Shown here one piece after another: positions 19,140-30,386 of a stretch of DNA of 64,000 nucleotides; the first letter of the stretch is position 1; every line of letters starts with the position of its first letter. The notes under the pieces were generated by a model, which saw only the letters and a list, made by a program, of their open reading frames with translations, was not told the DNA's origin and did no database searches. This DNA comes from Gymnopus androsaceus JB14 (Eukaryota; Basidiomycota; Agaricomycetes; Agaricales; Omphalotaceae). The translations under genes were made by a program, and so were the position numbers. The DNA is taken from contig ML769443.1 of NCBI GenBank assembly GCA_009733575.1, forward strand, positions 19,957 through 83,956. The letters are read 5' to 3'.

Positions 19140-20721
19140 TCATCCCTCGCCTTCGGAATCCGATTCCATCATGGGCCAATCAATCCCTTCCTCCCCCGGC
19201 CTGTCCCTCATCCATCTATCCGATATCAAATCGGCCACCTCTGCCGCAGTGGCCCTTTTCTCAATATCATACAGCGTCATCTTGCGCAGGATTCCATCGC
19301 TCGGTCTTTCTCGACCTCCCCCTCGAACGGAAACTGGCACGGGAGCATCAGCCATTTGCCGCTAACCGCCTTACCAGGCTTATTACATCTTGTTGAACAC
19401 CATTTTTCGTCCTCGTCGAACCACTCCCACCTTTCTCCACTAAATTTACTGGCGGATGGAAGATTCAGACGGGTCAGAGGAAGAGTCGGATCCATCAGCG
19501 CTCCCAAACCACATCGCCCACCGCCTCTCCGGGAACTTGCCAAGGTTCAACACCATAACAGCCCTTGAAAACGGCGCAGGCTCGAAAAAGAGAAATTCTG
19601 CCAGAAAGAAGTAGTTTATGAAGTGAGCAAGGGCCCAGACGTCCGATGCAGGGCTGTGTAAATTGTCGAAGAAGAGTTCAGGGGATCTGCAGACCTCGGG
19701 ACAGTGTGATGGTCGTATTCTGGAGCCCGAGCCTGGTACCGCGAGGAATGATTCACCAAAGTCGCATGTTTTAACATGCAGCGATGCAGGATCTGCAAAA
19801 CACATTTCGATAAAGGAGTATGAGTCGAGGCAGGGTAATACGAGGTATTGAGGGATGTGAGGATCAGATGCAGGCTTCAAAGACAAGTCGGAAGCAGGAG
19901 CGTTAGCTTTCCAGGCAATAGGAATATGCTGACGCTGCTTTCTGAGCATCTTTTCGATATGTTCTTGGATGGGCGAGGAGGATATGATCGTCGGGCATAA
20001 AGGAGAACGTTTCGGATGTGAAGATCTGAGAAATTGGTATGGTTAGAGGAAGATGAAGAGTCCAACTGCACAAGCTTTACCGACCTCCGTGTACGATGTC
20101 GTGCCTATGGAGATACCTCAAGCCACATGCAACCTGCGCAGCCAAGCGCTTCGCAATACCTGTAGGAGCAGGATCCTCCTTGTACATATGAAACAGAGCA
20201 TCTTGTAGATTCGGGCCCAGGATCTCCGTTGCGATACACAGATGTGTTCCGTTTGGTCCTTGGCGAGTGAATATACATCGAATATTTGGATGACATGGTT
20301 GTTCCCCTCATCATCATCATCCGGCGACCGATTGGATTGCGCACGGACACGCTGGAGGTATTCAACGACGGCAATCTCGTCCGACACACGAGATTTAGAA
20401 TGTTCGAGGTCAGCGACACAGATTTTCAATGCAGCTTAGCGGCCGATTTGAGAGTCGTAAACCAGCCAAACGACGGCGTACGTGCCGTGCCCAAGCTTAT
20501 TTACGACAGTGTAGCGTCCGTTGTGAAACTTGTCGTCTAGGTGGACAGGATGATAGCCACCAGGACGGTATCCGTAGGTGCTTTCTATGTTCATGTTCAA
20601 GAAGTGAACGGCTTTAGGCGCCTGACCTAAATTTGAATCGAATCGAATTACCTCTCAGAAAACCATCTGCTGGATCGCCGCCCGATGTAGAGACAGCACT
20701 CCGACAGTCCGACCATTTCAT
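19140..20721 (-). pseudogene. SRPK-like protein kinase, disrupted
   Basis: Reading the minus strand from 20721 the kinase elements appear in order: PGGYHPVHLDDKF leader, glycine-rich loop (KLGHGTYAVVWLVYD), catalytic lysine (AALKICVADLEHSKS), hinge region, catalytic loop HGDLHIRNVLL (HGD in place of HRD, usual in this fungal SRPK-like family; split by an intron near 20040-20095), metal-binding CDFGESFLA, and SPASDVWALAHFINYF. The tail ends MMESDSEGEG. Breaks: TAA at 20438-20436 just before the catalytic lysine, a frameshift near 20238 and further frame changes near 19490 and 19290. Such kinases phosphorylate SR-rich splicing factors, but this copy cannot make a full product. Confidence 0.85.
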
Positions 20722-20875
20722 GATTCCATTCCCCAGCCTGATGTGTGTCGATCCGCTCTGAAGTTCTCTTGTGCTGAAGCCTTGTTTAATAAGTGAGTGG
20801 TGTATAACGTATCAAAGAGTCTACAAAATTATAAGTAAAATATCGTACATATGGTATAAAAAGCAACACGTCATC

Positions 20876-22470
20876 TCAGTCTATTGGAGCCGGAACGAAA
20901 GAGTCCAAATCTTCCCCTTCTTCTTCATCGTCCGTGAGAACGTACGTACTCGTGCCTGCGTCGGTAGTCCGTTTCAGTATCTATTCTTGATCTATCATCG
21001 GGACTTGGGACAGTAGGTATGGGTTTAACGTCGACGCGTGTGCCATTATTTTCGTTGCTGTATGTTAGGAAATCTTTCACGGTTACTGGACGAGGTTTGA
21101 AGTCCTGTAGAGTAGGTTGTCAGTCTTGGGTAACCTGGGAAGACGAGAGACGAACTTTTAATTGTTCTTCGGTCAAGACTTCCCCATTAGAGAGGTTCTC
21201 CCGCATGTATTCTCGGACTGGCACCATCGCTGCAGTGCGACACATTTCCTTTAGATCTGAGCCGGAGAGACCTTCCGAGACCCGAGCAAGAATTTCGAGT
21301 GAAAGCTCGGGCGACAGAGTGATGTCGTGGAGCATCTAAGGAAGATATCAGGCGAGTAGTAGGAAGACTAGCGATAATACTTACCAATGTAAGGATCTTT
21401 AATCGTTGGTCAAAGTCAGGTAAAGTAACAGCGAATCGCTTCGGTAATCGACGGAAGATGGCAGAGTCGATGTCGTTGGGTCTATTTGTAGCACCGAGAA
21501 CGAGTATACGATCTGTTGATGATAAGAGACCATCCCAGAGTCTAACGAATGTTCAGCAATAGTCCCAGAGTTGAAAAGTAAGTCGCGCACGTCATAAACT
21601 CGGCTTTCATCATAGCCGTGACCTCATGGTCTCCAGAAGATCTCTCCCGCAGAAACGAGTCGATTTCATCAATGAAGATAATGCTAGGTTGAGTTTTCCT
21701 AGCCAGGCTGAAGAGACCCGCAACAAGCTTGTTGGATTCTCCGAACCATTTGTTCGTGAGTACGGAGGCGGCGATGTTGATGAATGTGGCTCCGGATTCT
21801 TTTGCGAGGGCTTTGGCAAGCATGGTTTTTCCGCACCCAGGGAGGTCCGTAGAGGAGGACTCCTTTGGGTGCCCCGAGGAGGGACGAAGAGGACGTGAAG
21901 AGAGTAGGATATAAAAGGGGATAGATTATGGATTCGCGGAGGGATGCTATTATGGGATCTAGTCCTCCGATGTCTGTATAGTATTAGATTGGCTGTAATA
22001 TGAGGAGCAAGTGACTGACCGGAAAATCTGACTGGGATGTCGTCTGGGTGGATCACCTCATTGGCGACGATGCCTGGGACATGTAAGATAGAATTCCGCA
22101 AGGAAAAGACCCTACGCACTTTCGTATTCGTCCAATTTGAGTTCGGTATGACCCAGTCTTTTCAAAGCCTCCAGTTGCTTCGCGTTTACATTTCTGGGCT
22201 TATCATTTCCAGTGAGAGATCCCTATGGCCCATCGCATTGTGTAATACAACGCTGCCTAGCGAAATGCTCAGCAAGTAGTATGCAGGCATTAAAGTAGAG
22301 AGACAAACTTGAGAAGCAACGAGCAGAACGACTAGAAGGAGTGTAAGCAGGAGGAAGACATTAGGTCTTGGAAGGACACACTTTCAATAGCCAGATGCCT
22401 AGTGCCATGGTTAGAAATGGCCATTGAGAAAAGCACAGTGAAAGTCGGGAGTAAAATATATAACTTTCCT
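20876..22470 (-). pseudogene. Msp1/ATAD1-like mitochondrial outer-membrane AAA ATPase, frameshifted in Walker A
   Basis: From the 5' end on the minus strand: a hydrophobic segment (VFLLLTLLLVVLLVA, near 22350) suited to the N-terminal membrane anchor, a linker (AKQLEALKRLGHTELKLDEY), then the Msp1 AAA domain ([34 protein letters not shown] as Walker [39 protein letters not shown]) and a DFKPRPVTVKDF tail with an acidic end. Msp1 pulls mislocalised tail-anchored proteins out of the outer membrane. Several GT-AG introns are consistent. The one clear lesion is an extra base inside Walker A (GPPG-CGKT, at about 21839), which shifts the frame exactly in the ATP-binding loop. The last intron (about 30 bp) is also abnormally short. 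A sequencing error cannot be ruled out. Confidence 0.85.
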
Positions 22471-22626
22471 AGCGCTTGCTACGATAAGATAAGATCTCCA
22501 CAGCTTTGGCGCTTCGCTCAACACAACCATCTTCATCTACCGCTGCAAAATTGAAGTGAGAGCTACTTGAAGATAAGTAGAACTGATATACATTGTTCCA
22601 AAACTTATTTTTGCAGATCCACGAAG
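22471..22626. promoter_or_regulatory. Short divergent promoter region
   Basis: About 150 bp separating the Msp1-like gene (minus) from the F-box gene (plus). No clear motif identified. Confidence 0.25.
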
Positions 22627-24091
22627 ATGTCTGCACTGGATGTGGAACCATCTGAACGCTCCGCCGTATTTCCTCAAGAAATCTTTGAAAGCATTATAGA
22701 TTATCTCCAAACCTCCTGTTCGGATCTCAAGGCCTGCTCACTGGTACTGTCGCGCCTTTCTTCCGCGTACCAGATCGCACTTGTTTGCCACCCTAGAGAT
22801 TCCTGCCGCTCATCGCCTAAAGAAAGGCGTGATAAGGGTTCAGAGTGTCGGACGGCCCTATCCTATGCTGGCCGGCTACCCCGAAAGCAAGAAAACGCAG
22901 ACGGAACGATTCCTAGCTCTCCGCTTGCAGAGTTTTCTATCCATCCCAGATGTCTGCACCCTTGTGCGCAACTTGAACTTGCATACAATAGGTTTTGTTT
23001 CCTGGGGAAAACACTCACCTTACCATGCCGAGCTCTCGAAACTTGATAATCTACATAAAGTCACTCTTGGTCGGCTTGCCTTGTCACCTATTAGTGACAT
23101 ACTGGCGCGAAACCAAAACACATTAGAGGAGCTTCATCTTGAATCGCCTTGCTTTGCGGACCCAGCTGACATGGTGGTTTCCCTCCAACGTAATCTACAG
23201 TCACTTCGAATACTTACGCTGGAGGGTGGACCATTAGTAACTAAAGCAGGGTCATGGCTGGATCCCGAATTCCTCGAGAAAGACCAGATGCGTAGATCCA
23301 AAGCCGAAACTACCGTATCTACACGAGCTCAGCTGGACATGCTCTCACTGAAAGGTTTAAACCTTTCGGGAACTGAGCTAGAGCCCTTCCTCCGTATCTT
23401 ATTTAACACGGACCCATGGTCGACTTTCGACGTATCTGGCTTGCGTCGTCTAGAAATCACATTCTCAATTTATTCCAATCATCTCATGGATTATGGAAGT
23501 CTTCTTAAGACAGTAGGAAGCACCCTCCGGCATCTCGAACTATCACTGAAAAGTAAGTGCGTTCGATTGCTGTTAACATGGTACACCCGCTGACCCGAAA
23601 TTCCTTCTATCATAGCTGACGAATCCATACGTCAATGGCTAATTGTGTATGTGACAAGGATGATGGCGGAAGTCCCAGTGCTCACTGGCTTCCGGGATGT
23701 AGTGAAGCAGCTTAGGCAGCTGCAGTTCTTTTCACTTACATGCGAGGATAGCCTTCCAGCCATACACAACATTATCGACCATCTCTCTTTGCTGTCTTCA
23801 CTTGAGGATGTGCAGATTACACTCATCACCCCAGGCCTTGACCTCATGCTCCTCACGCCCAACTTCGACGCGTCTTTGGCTTCCATCATAGATGCTAATG
23901 CTGGCATGAACACAATCACGATCAGGTTTCAATACCACTTCGAGTCTATCTCATATATACAGCGAGGTGTGAGCTTGCTCGAAGAAGTCCCTGGTGTTGT
24001 TGACACATCTGGCACTGGGATTTTGGAAGAATATCTTCCTCTCACATCGAAAATGGTCTCTGTGCGATTACTTCGAGCATTCGGAACTTAA
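22627..24091 (+). pseudogene. F-box protein gene with a single frameshift
   Basis: ATG at 22627 opens an F-box motif (FPQEIFESIIDYLQTSCSDLKACSLV). At about 22745 one extra base shifts the frame; one base along, the protein continues (CRAFLPRTRSHLFATLEIPA). The second frame stays open for about 265 residues of leucine-rich, LRR-like sequence and splices at 23552/23616 into a last exon ending at 24091. Apart from the one base everything is intact, so this is either a very recent pseudogene or an assembly error. F-box proteins recruit substrates to SCF ubiquitin ligases. It shares its general architecture with the genes at 44204 and 58826, but the sequence is clearly different. Confidence 0.7.
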
Positions 24092-24289
24092 GATGCACAT
24101 CCTCGTCCCGAGGAATGGGAAACGATGGAGTGAAAATGATAGTTTGACGTGTATGTTATCGGTTGTACGATGTGCTTGGCTATATATTTCGATAATTGTA
24201 AGGATTTGGACTGCCAGTGTATTGTTCAACTGTTATTTAAATTTTACCGATGATATTGTGCGTGTCGGTATCTTCCCTTGAACATCTTC

Positions 24290-24570
24290 GTGTACGCTTC
24301 AGAGCTTGACCTTGCATTCCTCACGCCCCATTTCGATGCTTCTCTAGCTCTATTGTCGAGGCCAACGCTGGAATGAAAACGATCACAGTTAAGTTCAATA
24401 CATTACGAGTCGTTCTTATAGTATTGAACGAGATCATAGGCCAAAGGTCCTTGTGAGAAGCCACTCGGTGTTCACCATGTCGCTGGAATTTCGGACGATT
24501 CATCTTTTCGCATCGAAATTGGTCTGTACGCGATTACTGCTCGCAGTAATTCTTGTGTCAATATCGAAAA
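24290..24570 (+). pseudogene. Decayed tandem duplicate of the F-box gene 3' end
   Basis: The block CTTGACCTTGCATTCCTCAC...GAGGCCAACGCTGGAATGAA parallels 23835-23930 of the preceding gene, and CATCGAAATTGGTCTGTACG parallels 24046-24066. The order is the same but there are many indels and no open frame, so this is an old partial tandem duplication. Confidence 0.6.
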
Positions 24571-24955
24571 CATTGCTCCAAGTTAAGTAATAGGACTTCA
24601 AGTTGTCTTATCTAGGGCAATCGGAATGACGTACTGTTCCTCAGAGTGTGATTCAATTTTCTGTCCATTGCAGGGAATGGTAGGCGGCCTATCGACCAAA
24701 CTGCGGGAGAGTACACTTAGTATCCTCCATAGCACACATAGTATTGGCAAAGCGCAAAAGATGTATGAATTGAAAAAGTATTGAAATCTGAGAGTGGACG
24801 TGTATGCTAATAGATATCTGGGTCTGAATACTTTAGTGCTTCTTATCTGATGAGATCGTCCGCTCGGTCAGGGATTCAGCGCTGTCCCTCCAGCAACTGG
24901 AAGGAAGCAATCTTTGAGCAAAAGTATATACAGAACAAAAGTGCGAGGGAAAAAC
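24571..24955. other. Intergenic; nothing seen
   Basis: No supported gene or repeat. Confidence 0.45.
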
Positions 24956-25622
24956 TCACAGAATCTCATAGTCACGGAACACTCGTTCTCTATCGCCCCA
25001 AGGTACATTGCAGCCAGATCTACACAACACTTCATTAGACCCTATCGAACAAGCCATAAAGTTTACTCACAGATGCACACCAGCTTTCCCCGGAACCCTG
25101 GTGAATCCACCTCTGGCCGGTAAGGGCACCTTTGCCACAGCATGATACAATTTGATCTCTCTACCATTCCGAATCTCATACCCTCCTTCAATCGGCCTGC
25201 GACCCTTGGGTATTTGCCCATTGGATGTCGGAACAAGCTCCATAGTATAGGGAATAAACGGAAGGATGATGTATGGACCACTGTGGTGGATTTCTCTGCC
25301 GCCGTAGGCGACGCGGCAGACACTGGGAGCGAGGGACGGAGCAATTTTGCATGGGTGGATAGAGGAGTCGGGAAGATGAGCCGAGCTAAAGATGGCAAAA
25401 TGTTAGTTGCTATTACTTAGCTATGAAGGCAGGTTATGTATGTGGCACGCACCCAAAAAATACAGGCGAAACACCGTCGAGATCGAAACAGGGTGGAGGA
25501 CCGGTTACTGATTGGGAGGGAAACACAGGGGTTCCTTGGACAGGAATACGAGAAGGTCCAGCAGTACTAGTGTAAGCTGGAGGAGCAGCATCCTCGTATG
25601 AATCGTATTTGGCAGGAGACAT
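24956..25622 (-). CDS. DUF3421-type protein
   Basis: Three exons on the minus strand (25622-25453, 25385-25071, 25019-24956) join in phase to 182 residues with no lesion. The N-terminus is Pro/Ser/Tyr-rich (MSPAKYDSYEDAAPPAYTS). The body has the repeated pattern typical of DUF3421 proteins: CKIAPSLAPSVCRVAYGGRE, ELVPTSNGQIPKGRRPIEGG, KLYHAVAKV, RVPGKAGVHL, SGCNVPWGDRE. The molecular role of this family is not established. It may be secreted or cell-surface in other fungi, but no signal peptide is visible here. Confidence 0.75.
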
Positions 25623-26264
25623 CGTATTACCGGCTTGATTGGTAACGTATGATTGGGTACGTTGTTGGTTGGAGCTACTACCGATCGCCTCAATGGGTTT
25701 GTGGATCAAATACGTTCTTCAGCCAGGTTAGAAAGCCCATTCTGAATTTGAGCAAGAAGAAGGAAGGAAAGAAGGCGCTACAGAAGCTGTGCCAATTCAG
25801 TGCCAATTCACAACCGAAGTTCTCACACATCAAAGCAAAGTATCTCGCGCCACATCTGTAGTTAATCGGGCTTCAACGCAGTTTACGCAAGGTAGCAAGG
25901 TGAATTTAGCTCTCAGTATCCTCTCCTCGCACCTCGCTAATCACGGTTCCACCCGTATGAGGTCTACAAGGGTCTACAAGTGAAAGAGCCGTTTAGCAGT
26001 GCGTCCAGTGGGCCTAATCCCTCCAACCTAGGATCAATTGGCTTCTCTCTTTCTTGCTCGTACCTACCAATGGCAGTACTTCCCTTCATTTCCAATACAA
26101 AAACGGCCCTTTGGGTCGGTTATACTGACTAAACACCTTTCTGCGGGTCGAACCTAAGCAATTGGAAAATAAGAATTGTTGAACAGAGAAGTAGTAAACT
26201 GATTGGCTTCTTAGGGAGGCTCGCGATCTTCGAATATGTTTAGTAGAACGATATTGAGTGCTGC
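25623..26264. other. Intergenic; nothing supported
   Basis: Unique-looking sequence up to the start of the segmental duplication at about 26265. Confidence 0.45.
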
Positions 26265-26370
26265 ATCTTTGAAGGGAAAGTACTCGACGGAGTCGGATCG
26301 GATTCATCACATTTATCGCCTATCAATTACAAGTGATCCCGGGCTACATCCGCGTAGCCTCCGACCTGCG

Positions 26371-26380
26371 GTATAAATAC
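26371..26380 (+). promoter_or_regulatory. TATA box of dienelactone hydrolase gene
   Basis: GTATAAATAC, about 84 bp upstream of the ATG. It is conserved in the duplicated copy (about 36004-36013), which supports a role. Confidence 0.5.
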
Positions 26381-26454
26381 TGCGAGCCACTAATCAAATA
26401 TCTTCAACTCAACTCACATTACAGCTTTCGCAACCCGCTTCAACACTTACAACC

Positions 26455-27560
26455 ATGAGTCTATGTGAAAACTGCGTACGAGGTTAGTACTAGTTCCATG
26501 TAGCATTAATATTCAAGTCGTTGATTTAAATATTAATCAATACCAGGTGTAACACACGAAGCAACCCCCTCCGGTACGAAATCTCTTTGAATATGGTTGA
26601 AATTGTAACTGACTCGACGCGCCAGGAACCTGGGAGGAAATTAACGGAGTCAACTGCTATATCGCAACTCCATCCTCCGAATATCCCAAAGAAAAGGTCC
26701 TCTTGCTCCTCTCGGATCTCTTTGGCCCCCAACTTGTCAACACCCAGCTTCTTGGAGATGGTTTCGCTGCTAATGGATTCAAGGTAAATCTGCGGCGCGT
26801 GAAAATCCAGCCATGATTGTCCTGCTAATAAGACCCAATTCCTAGACTATCATTCCGGATTATTTTAATGGCGATGGAGCTCCTGCGGACGCCTTGAGCT
26901 CTGGGGTTAGTTAATAGATTTTCTGCGAAAAGATTTATACTTATTTCATTCCTCACGATTTTGATAGAGCACTTTCGACCGAATGGAATGGTTAAAGCGT
27001 CATGGACCTGAAAATACCCGTCCGCCACTTGATAAAGTCGTTCAAGGCTTGAAAGCCAAAGGGGTGACCTCGTTTGGAATCCTTGGATACTGTTTCGGAG
27101 GTGAATCTGATTCACATAAAGGTCTATTTTATCTCTTACATGGTCCTAGGTCGCTACGCCTTCGATTTAGCCTTCGACGGTGTCCCAAAGGTCGTCATGG
27201 TCGCCCATCCTGCCATGTTGAAATCTCCTGAGGATCTTGAGGTAAGCAGTCTTCATACCTTGACTTCAAGTCTTCTTGCTGCTCATACAATAGCTTTTCG
27301 CGTGCCAGATGTACTTTACCAAATCCTCAGCTCCTCTCCTCATCAACAGCTGCACAGATGACGCCTTGTTTCCTCATGAGGCTCAGGCTAAAGCCGACGA
27401 GATTTTTGAAGGAAAGTTTGCTCCTGGGTACAAACGCGAATACTGGAAAGACGTTAGTCATGGTTTTGCCTCTCGAGGAGATGTTACCATTCCCGTGGTG
27501 AAAGCAGCCAAGGAAGGCGCTTTCAAAAGCTCCGTGGAGTGGATGAAGGAGTACTTGTAG
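26455..27560 (+). CDS. Dienelactone hydrolase family protein (copy A, intact)
   Basis: Seven exons (26455-26482, 26547-26573, 26626-26783, 26846-26905, 26968-27100, 27150-27241, 27309-27560) give 249 residues with no lesion. The catalytic triad of the family is visible: nucleophile Cys133 in GYCFGG (split by an intron after the second G), Asp183 or Asp184 in SCTDDALFP, and His217 in VSHGFASRGD. DLH enzymes open lactone rings such as dienelactone in aromatic breakdown; many fungal members have unknown substrates. The protein has no signal peptide, so it is probably cytosolic. The paralogue at 36088 is a pseudogene. Confidence 0.88.
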
Positions 27561-27587
27561 TGTTGACGTACGAGAATAATGCCTGGG

Positions 27588-29052
27588 ATAGGATAGGATA
27601 GGATATAAATTATACTGGTCAAGGTCCGTTTCCGAACAACCAGTTTACCATACTACTGTACAACGTACAATTCTACGTTACAGCTATGGAACACACAGCC
27701 CTACTACGGGGGGGCGATATACATGTCTGAGTCTTGGCACATGTACTCTTCCCCGCCTCAGTGAAGCATGATGAATACAGTAAAGTCCTATGCCTTTGGA
27801 CCTCCAATTGAGCCAAGTCTTCCCAAAATATACCTACATCATCAGGGTGCATAAAGTATCTCTTCACTATAATAGACTTGTAAGACATCATAAACAAACT
27901 TTGCAAGCCTGTTTGTCACCCTCTTGTCTGCCAGAAGAGTTCGGAACAAAACCCAAGAATCTGAATAGTGCTTGCCCAACTGTGGCAGATTTTCCAAAAT
28001 CATACTAGTAAACTCCTTCCTAAGTTCCACCACTTCATTTTTTGCCTCACATTCAAACAAGGCATGTGGAGGATCTTCAATTGACAGCCTACAAAACCGA
28101 CACAATCTTTGCTCTCTTGGAACATGCGGCTTATTCCGCTCGTTCCAACGTAAACGTTCCACTGCAAGTTTATGGTTCCCAGTCACCACATGAATCAGGG
28201 CAATACGATGAATACCTGAAGGAACTCGTAGATAATGCCTGAAGGCTAGTGCTTGGAATACCAACTTTTCCGACTTCTTATCAAATTCCATGCGTCCCCT
28301 TAAGGAGTCTGCAGTCCTAGGGCAAGCCATCAACTGACTCTGAATATCTTGCTTCATTGATTCTTGGACGCGCACAATCAAACTCTGAATATGTTCCACT
28401 GTGATGTTCTCAAAAGTTGGAACATTCCAAGTCACAGGTATAGGGAGCGTTTCCAAAACAAAACAAGTTTCCATGAACAATGAATGTTTTCCATCATGAG
28501 CCAAATTGTAAGCTTCACGAAATGCTTTCCATGTGTAATGGTTATGGGGCAGTTGAACCAAATATTGCATGTTCTTCAGGAGAATTACAATCCTCCTATA
28601 TCTGATTGGTAATAAACCTGTTTCAGTGAACAAAACTGCAAGTGAGGAGCGACTTTGCAGGGACAACATTCTTCTCAAAAAGTAGTGTTGTACTGCTTCC
28701 AAGACCTCCCTGTTCTTCTTGACAGTATCCGCAATGAATTCGGCACCATTCATCAAGTAAGGATCCACCCGACCAATGTATAATTGGCGCATATCCCAAA
28801 CTGGAATGTCCTTTCCAACAAAAGTCTTTGCATGTAGTACTGCACCAGCAATATTCTTTGCTTTCTCAGCATAAGCCTCATAATTCTTCTTGTACATACT
28901 GCCGCGCAATGGTGTCTGATGCCATGCTCCCATGTACTTAAATTCTGTTTCCTTCCGCATTGGTTTGCCATGAATCAAGAATACCGCACCAGGATCTGGA
29001 TTTTTCCCAAAGCCCGCCATCAAGCATTTAGGTACAGAGACTGCAAACCCGT
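27588..29052 (-). mobile_element. 5'-truncated LINE (non-LTR retrotransposon) insertion
   Basis: The insertion is defined by comparison with copy B. There, ...AATGCCTGGGC is followed directly by CTTGATACATTGAATTGC, whereas in copy A these are separated by this block. Its left end is (ATAGG)n, the complement of a short simple-repeat 3' tail of the kind some LINEs carry. The coding strand is minus, and the 5' part is missing, as is usual for LINE insertions. Confidence 0.85.
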
Positions 29053-29062
29053 CTTGATACAT
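27842..29062 (-). CDS. LINE reverse transcriptase C-terminal region (partial)
   Basis: A 406-residue open frame whose N-terminus is set by the truncation. It has features of the region downstream of the RT palm in fungal non-LTR elements: LDSQ-like/thumb helices (FKYMGAWHQTPLRGSMYKK) and a C-terminal zinc-binding motif CRFCRLSIEDPPHALFEC (C-x2-C-x8-H-x4-C). Catalytic RT motifs are absent, so it cannot move by itself. The frame is unbroken, so the insertion is recent. The first few codons lie in the flanking sequence. Confidence 0.75.
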   Translation of the reverse strand: MYQDGFAVSVPKCLMAGFGKNPDPGAVFLIHGKPMRKETEFKYMGAWHQTPLRGSMYKKNYEAYAEKAKNIAGAVLHAKTFVGKDIPVWDMRQLYIGRVDPYLMNGAEFIADTVKKNREVLEAVQHYFLRRMLSLQSRSSLAVLFTETGLLPIRYRRIVILLKNMQYLVQLPHNHYTWKAFREAYNLAHDGKHSLFMETCFVLETLPIPVTWNVPTFENITVEHIQSLIVRVQESMKQDIQSQLMACPRTADSLRGRMEFDKKSEKLVFQALAFRHYLRVPSGIHRIALIHVVTGNHKLAVERLRWNERNKPHVPREQRLCRFCRLSIEDPPHALFECEAKNEVVELRKEFTSMILENLPQLGKHYSDSWVLFRTLLADKRVTNRLAKFVYDVLQVYYSEEILYAP

Positions 29063-29094
29063 TGAATTGCAGAATTCTCAAGTACTCTTGCCTA

Positions 29095-29374
29095 CCTCCG
29101 CTAGGCATTTTACCGGTACCCCGACTACCTCAATTTCGCTCCTGAGCATAAGCATCTCTGCAGGTTGGTCTTATGAACTATATTTCTCATTACTGTTACT
29201 AATGACTGTAACATATTCTCAGTGTCACTCAACAGGCGCTCGTAGCATCTCTTACAACCGTATATGCGACTGTTCCTCGCCTCGTACAGGTGCCACAGAA
29301 GGTGTACTGCAACCAGGCATTTCACAGTAGAGAGGAGGTCTGTAGCCTTTCAAGTGAGGGATCCTCCGATCCCG
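29095..29374 (+). pseudogene. Truncated copy of the WPGY-family gene (pairs inverted with 39150-39430)
   Basis: Matches the end of exon 1, the intron and most of exon 2 of the gene at 38705-39649, in the opposite orientation. It has at least one extra base (CTCTTACAACC against CTCTACAACC) and a shifted frame before the intron. It stops at the assembly gap, so the remainder may exist but is not assembled. Confidence 0.75.
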
Positions 29375-29399
29375 NNNNNNNNNNNNNNNNNNNNNNNNN
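29375..29399. other. Assembly gap (25 N)
   Basis: Run of N at the left edge of a long palindrome. The size of the true gap is unknown. Confidence 0.99.
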
Positions 29400-29603
29400 G
29401 CGATTCATATTCTGTACAGCTTTCACTGCCTGCCTTTCCGCCCACTTCACTCCCCTCGTTTTCTCAATAGAATGCTTCTGCCTGCCATGTACAGTTATTG
29501 AGAGGCTGAGACGCTAAAGCACCGGCATTGTATTAGTGAAACCTGATGCAAGCAGTGCATTTCAGCCTCGTACTAATTTTAATTACGCTGACCTCCATAT
29601 AAC

Positions 29604-29990
29604 GTCTCTGTCGATTAGTGGTCAAATCATTAGGTTGTGTGCATGTATTGTGCATTCCACGAAGCCGGGAGCTCGAATTTCCATGGACAATAAATTGTTG
29701 TGTTTGTCCGTTGTTTTTATTGCATCTTGGAACTGAACTAACGGTTTTGGACCTTACAGATTGATGAAAGGGAGTTGTTAGCTTTCGATATCGATAAAGA
29801 ATGACTGCTGTAGACGGCCAAAAAGATCATCTGGGAACTCTGGGAACGCTTGCCACGACTTTCGATTTTAGTTTCATCTCATATTTAACGGACACCTCCG
29901 ATTCAGAATCCGAGCGGTTCCGTTTTTTCAAAAGCTCTCTAGGGCACTAGTTACACAAACTTGGGATTATCTATCGCGACCGAAACTAAC
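29604..29990 (+). repeat. tRNA-derived SINE-like element, left palindrome arm
   Basis: Head 29604-29689 resembles a degenerate tRNA gene: GTCTCTG...CATGGAC ends, A-box-like TCGATTAGTGG, B-box-like GAGCTCGAATT, and a GTG triplet in a plausible anticodon position (His-like). The body (about 300 bp) recurs at 30004-30300 inverted and at 37251-37570. In the copy near 37600 the 3' half of the tRNA is better preserved (GAGCTCGAATCCCCCAGGGA). Confidence 0.6.
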
Positions 29991-30003
29991 AAGGACTCTT
30001 GTA

Positions 30004-30386
30004 GTTTCGGTCCGATAGATAATCCCAAGTTTGTGTAACTAGTAGCCCTAGAGAGCTTTTGAAAAAACGGAACCGCTCGGATTCTGAATCGGAGGTGTCC
30101 GTTAAATATGAGATGAAACTAAAATCGAAAGTCGTGGCAGCGTTCCCAGAGTTCCCAGATGATCTTTTTGGCCGTCTACAGCAGTCATTCTTTATCGATA
30201 TCGAAAGCTAACAACTCCCTTTCATCAATCTGTAAGGTCCAAAACCGTTAGTTCAGTTCCAAGATGCAATAAAAACAACGGACAAACACAACAATTTATT
30301 GTCCATGGGGAAATTCGAGCTCCCGGCTTCGTGGAATGCACAATACATGCCACAACCTAATGATTTGACCACTAATCGACAGAGAC
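30004..30386 (-). repeat. tRNA-derived SINE-like element, right palindrome arm
   Basis: Inverted copy of the element at 29604; tRNA-like head at 30300-30386 on the minus strand. Confidence 0.6.

Larger units (their letters stand above)
26265..27587 (+). repeat. Segmental duplication, copy A (pairs with 35887-37212)
   Basis: From GAAGGGAAAGTACTCGACGG onward, this block and 35887-37212 align throughout: promoter, all exons, introns and about 30 bp past the stop codon. Copy A continues into a LINE at 27588; copy B does not. Confidence 0.9.

Noticed and set aside
19105..19568. Plus-strand frames over the kinase locus
   Set aside because: Antisense to the kinase C-terminal coding sequence.
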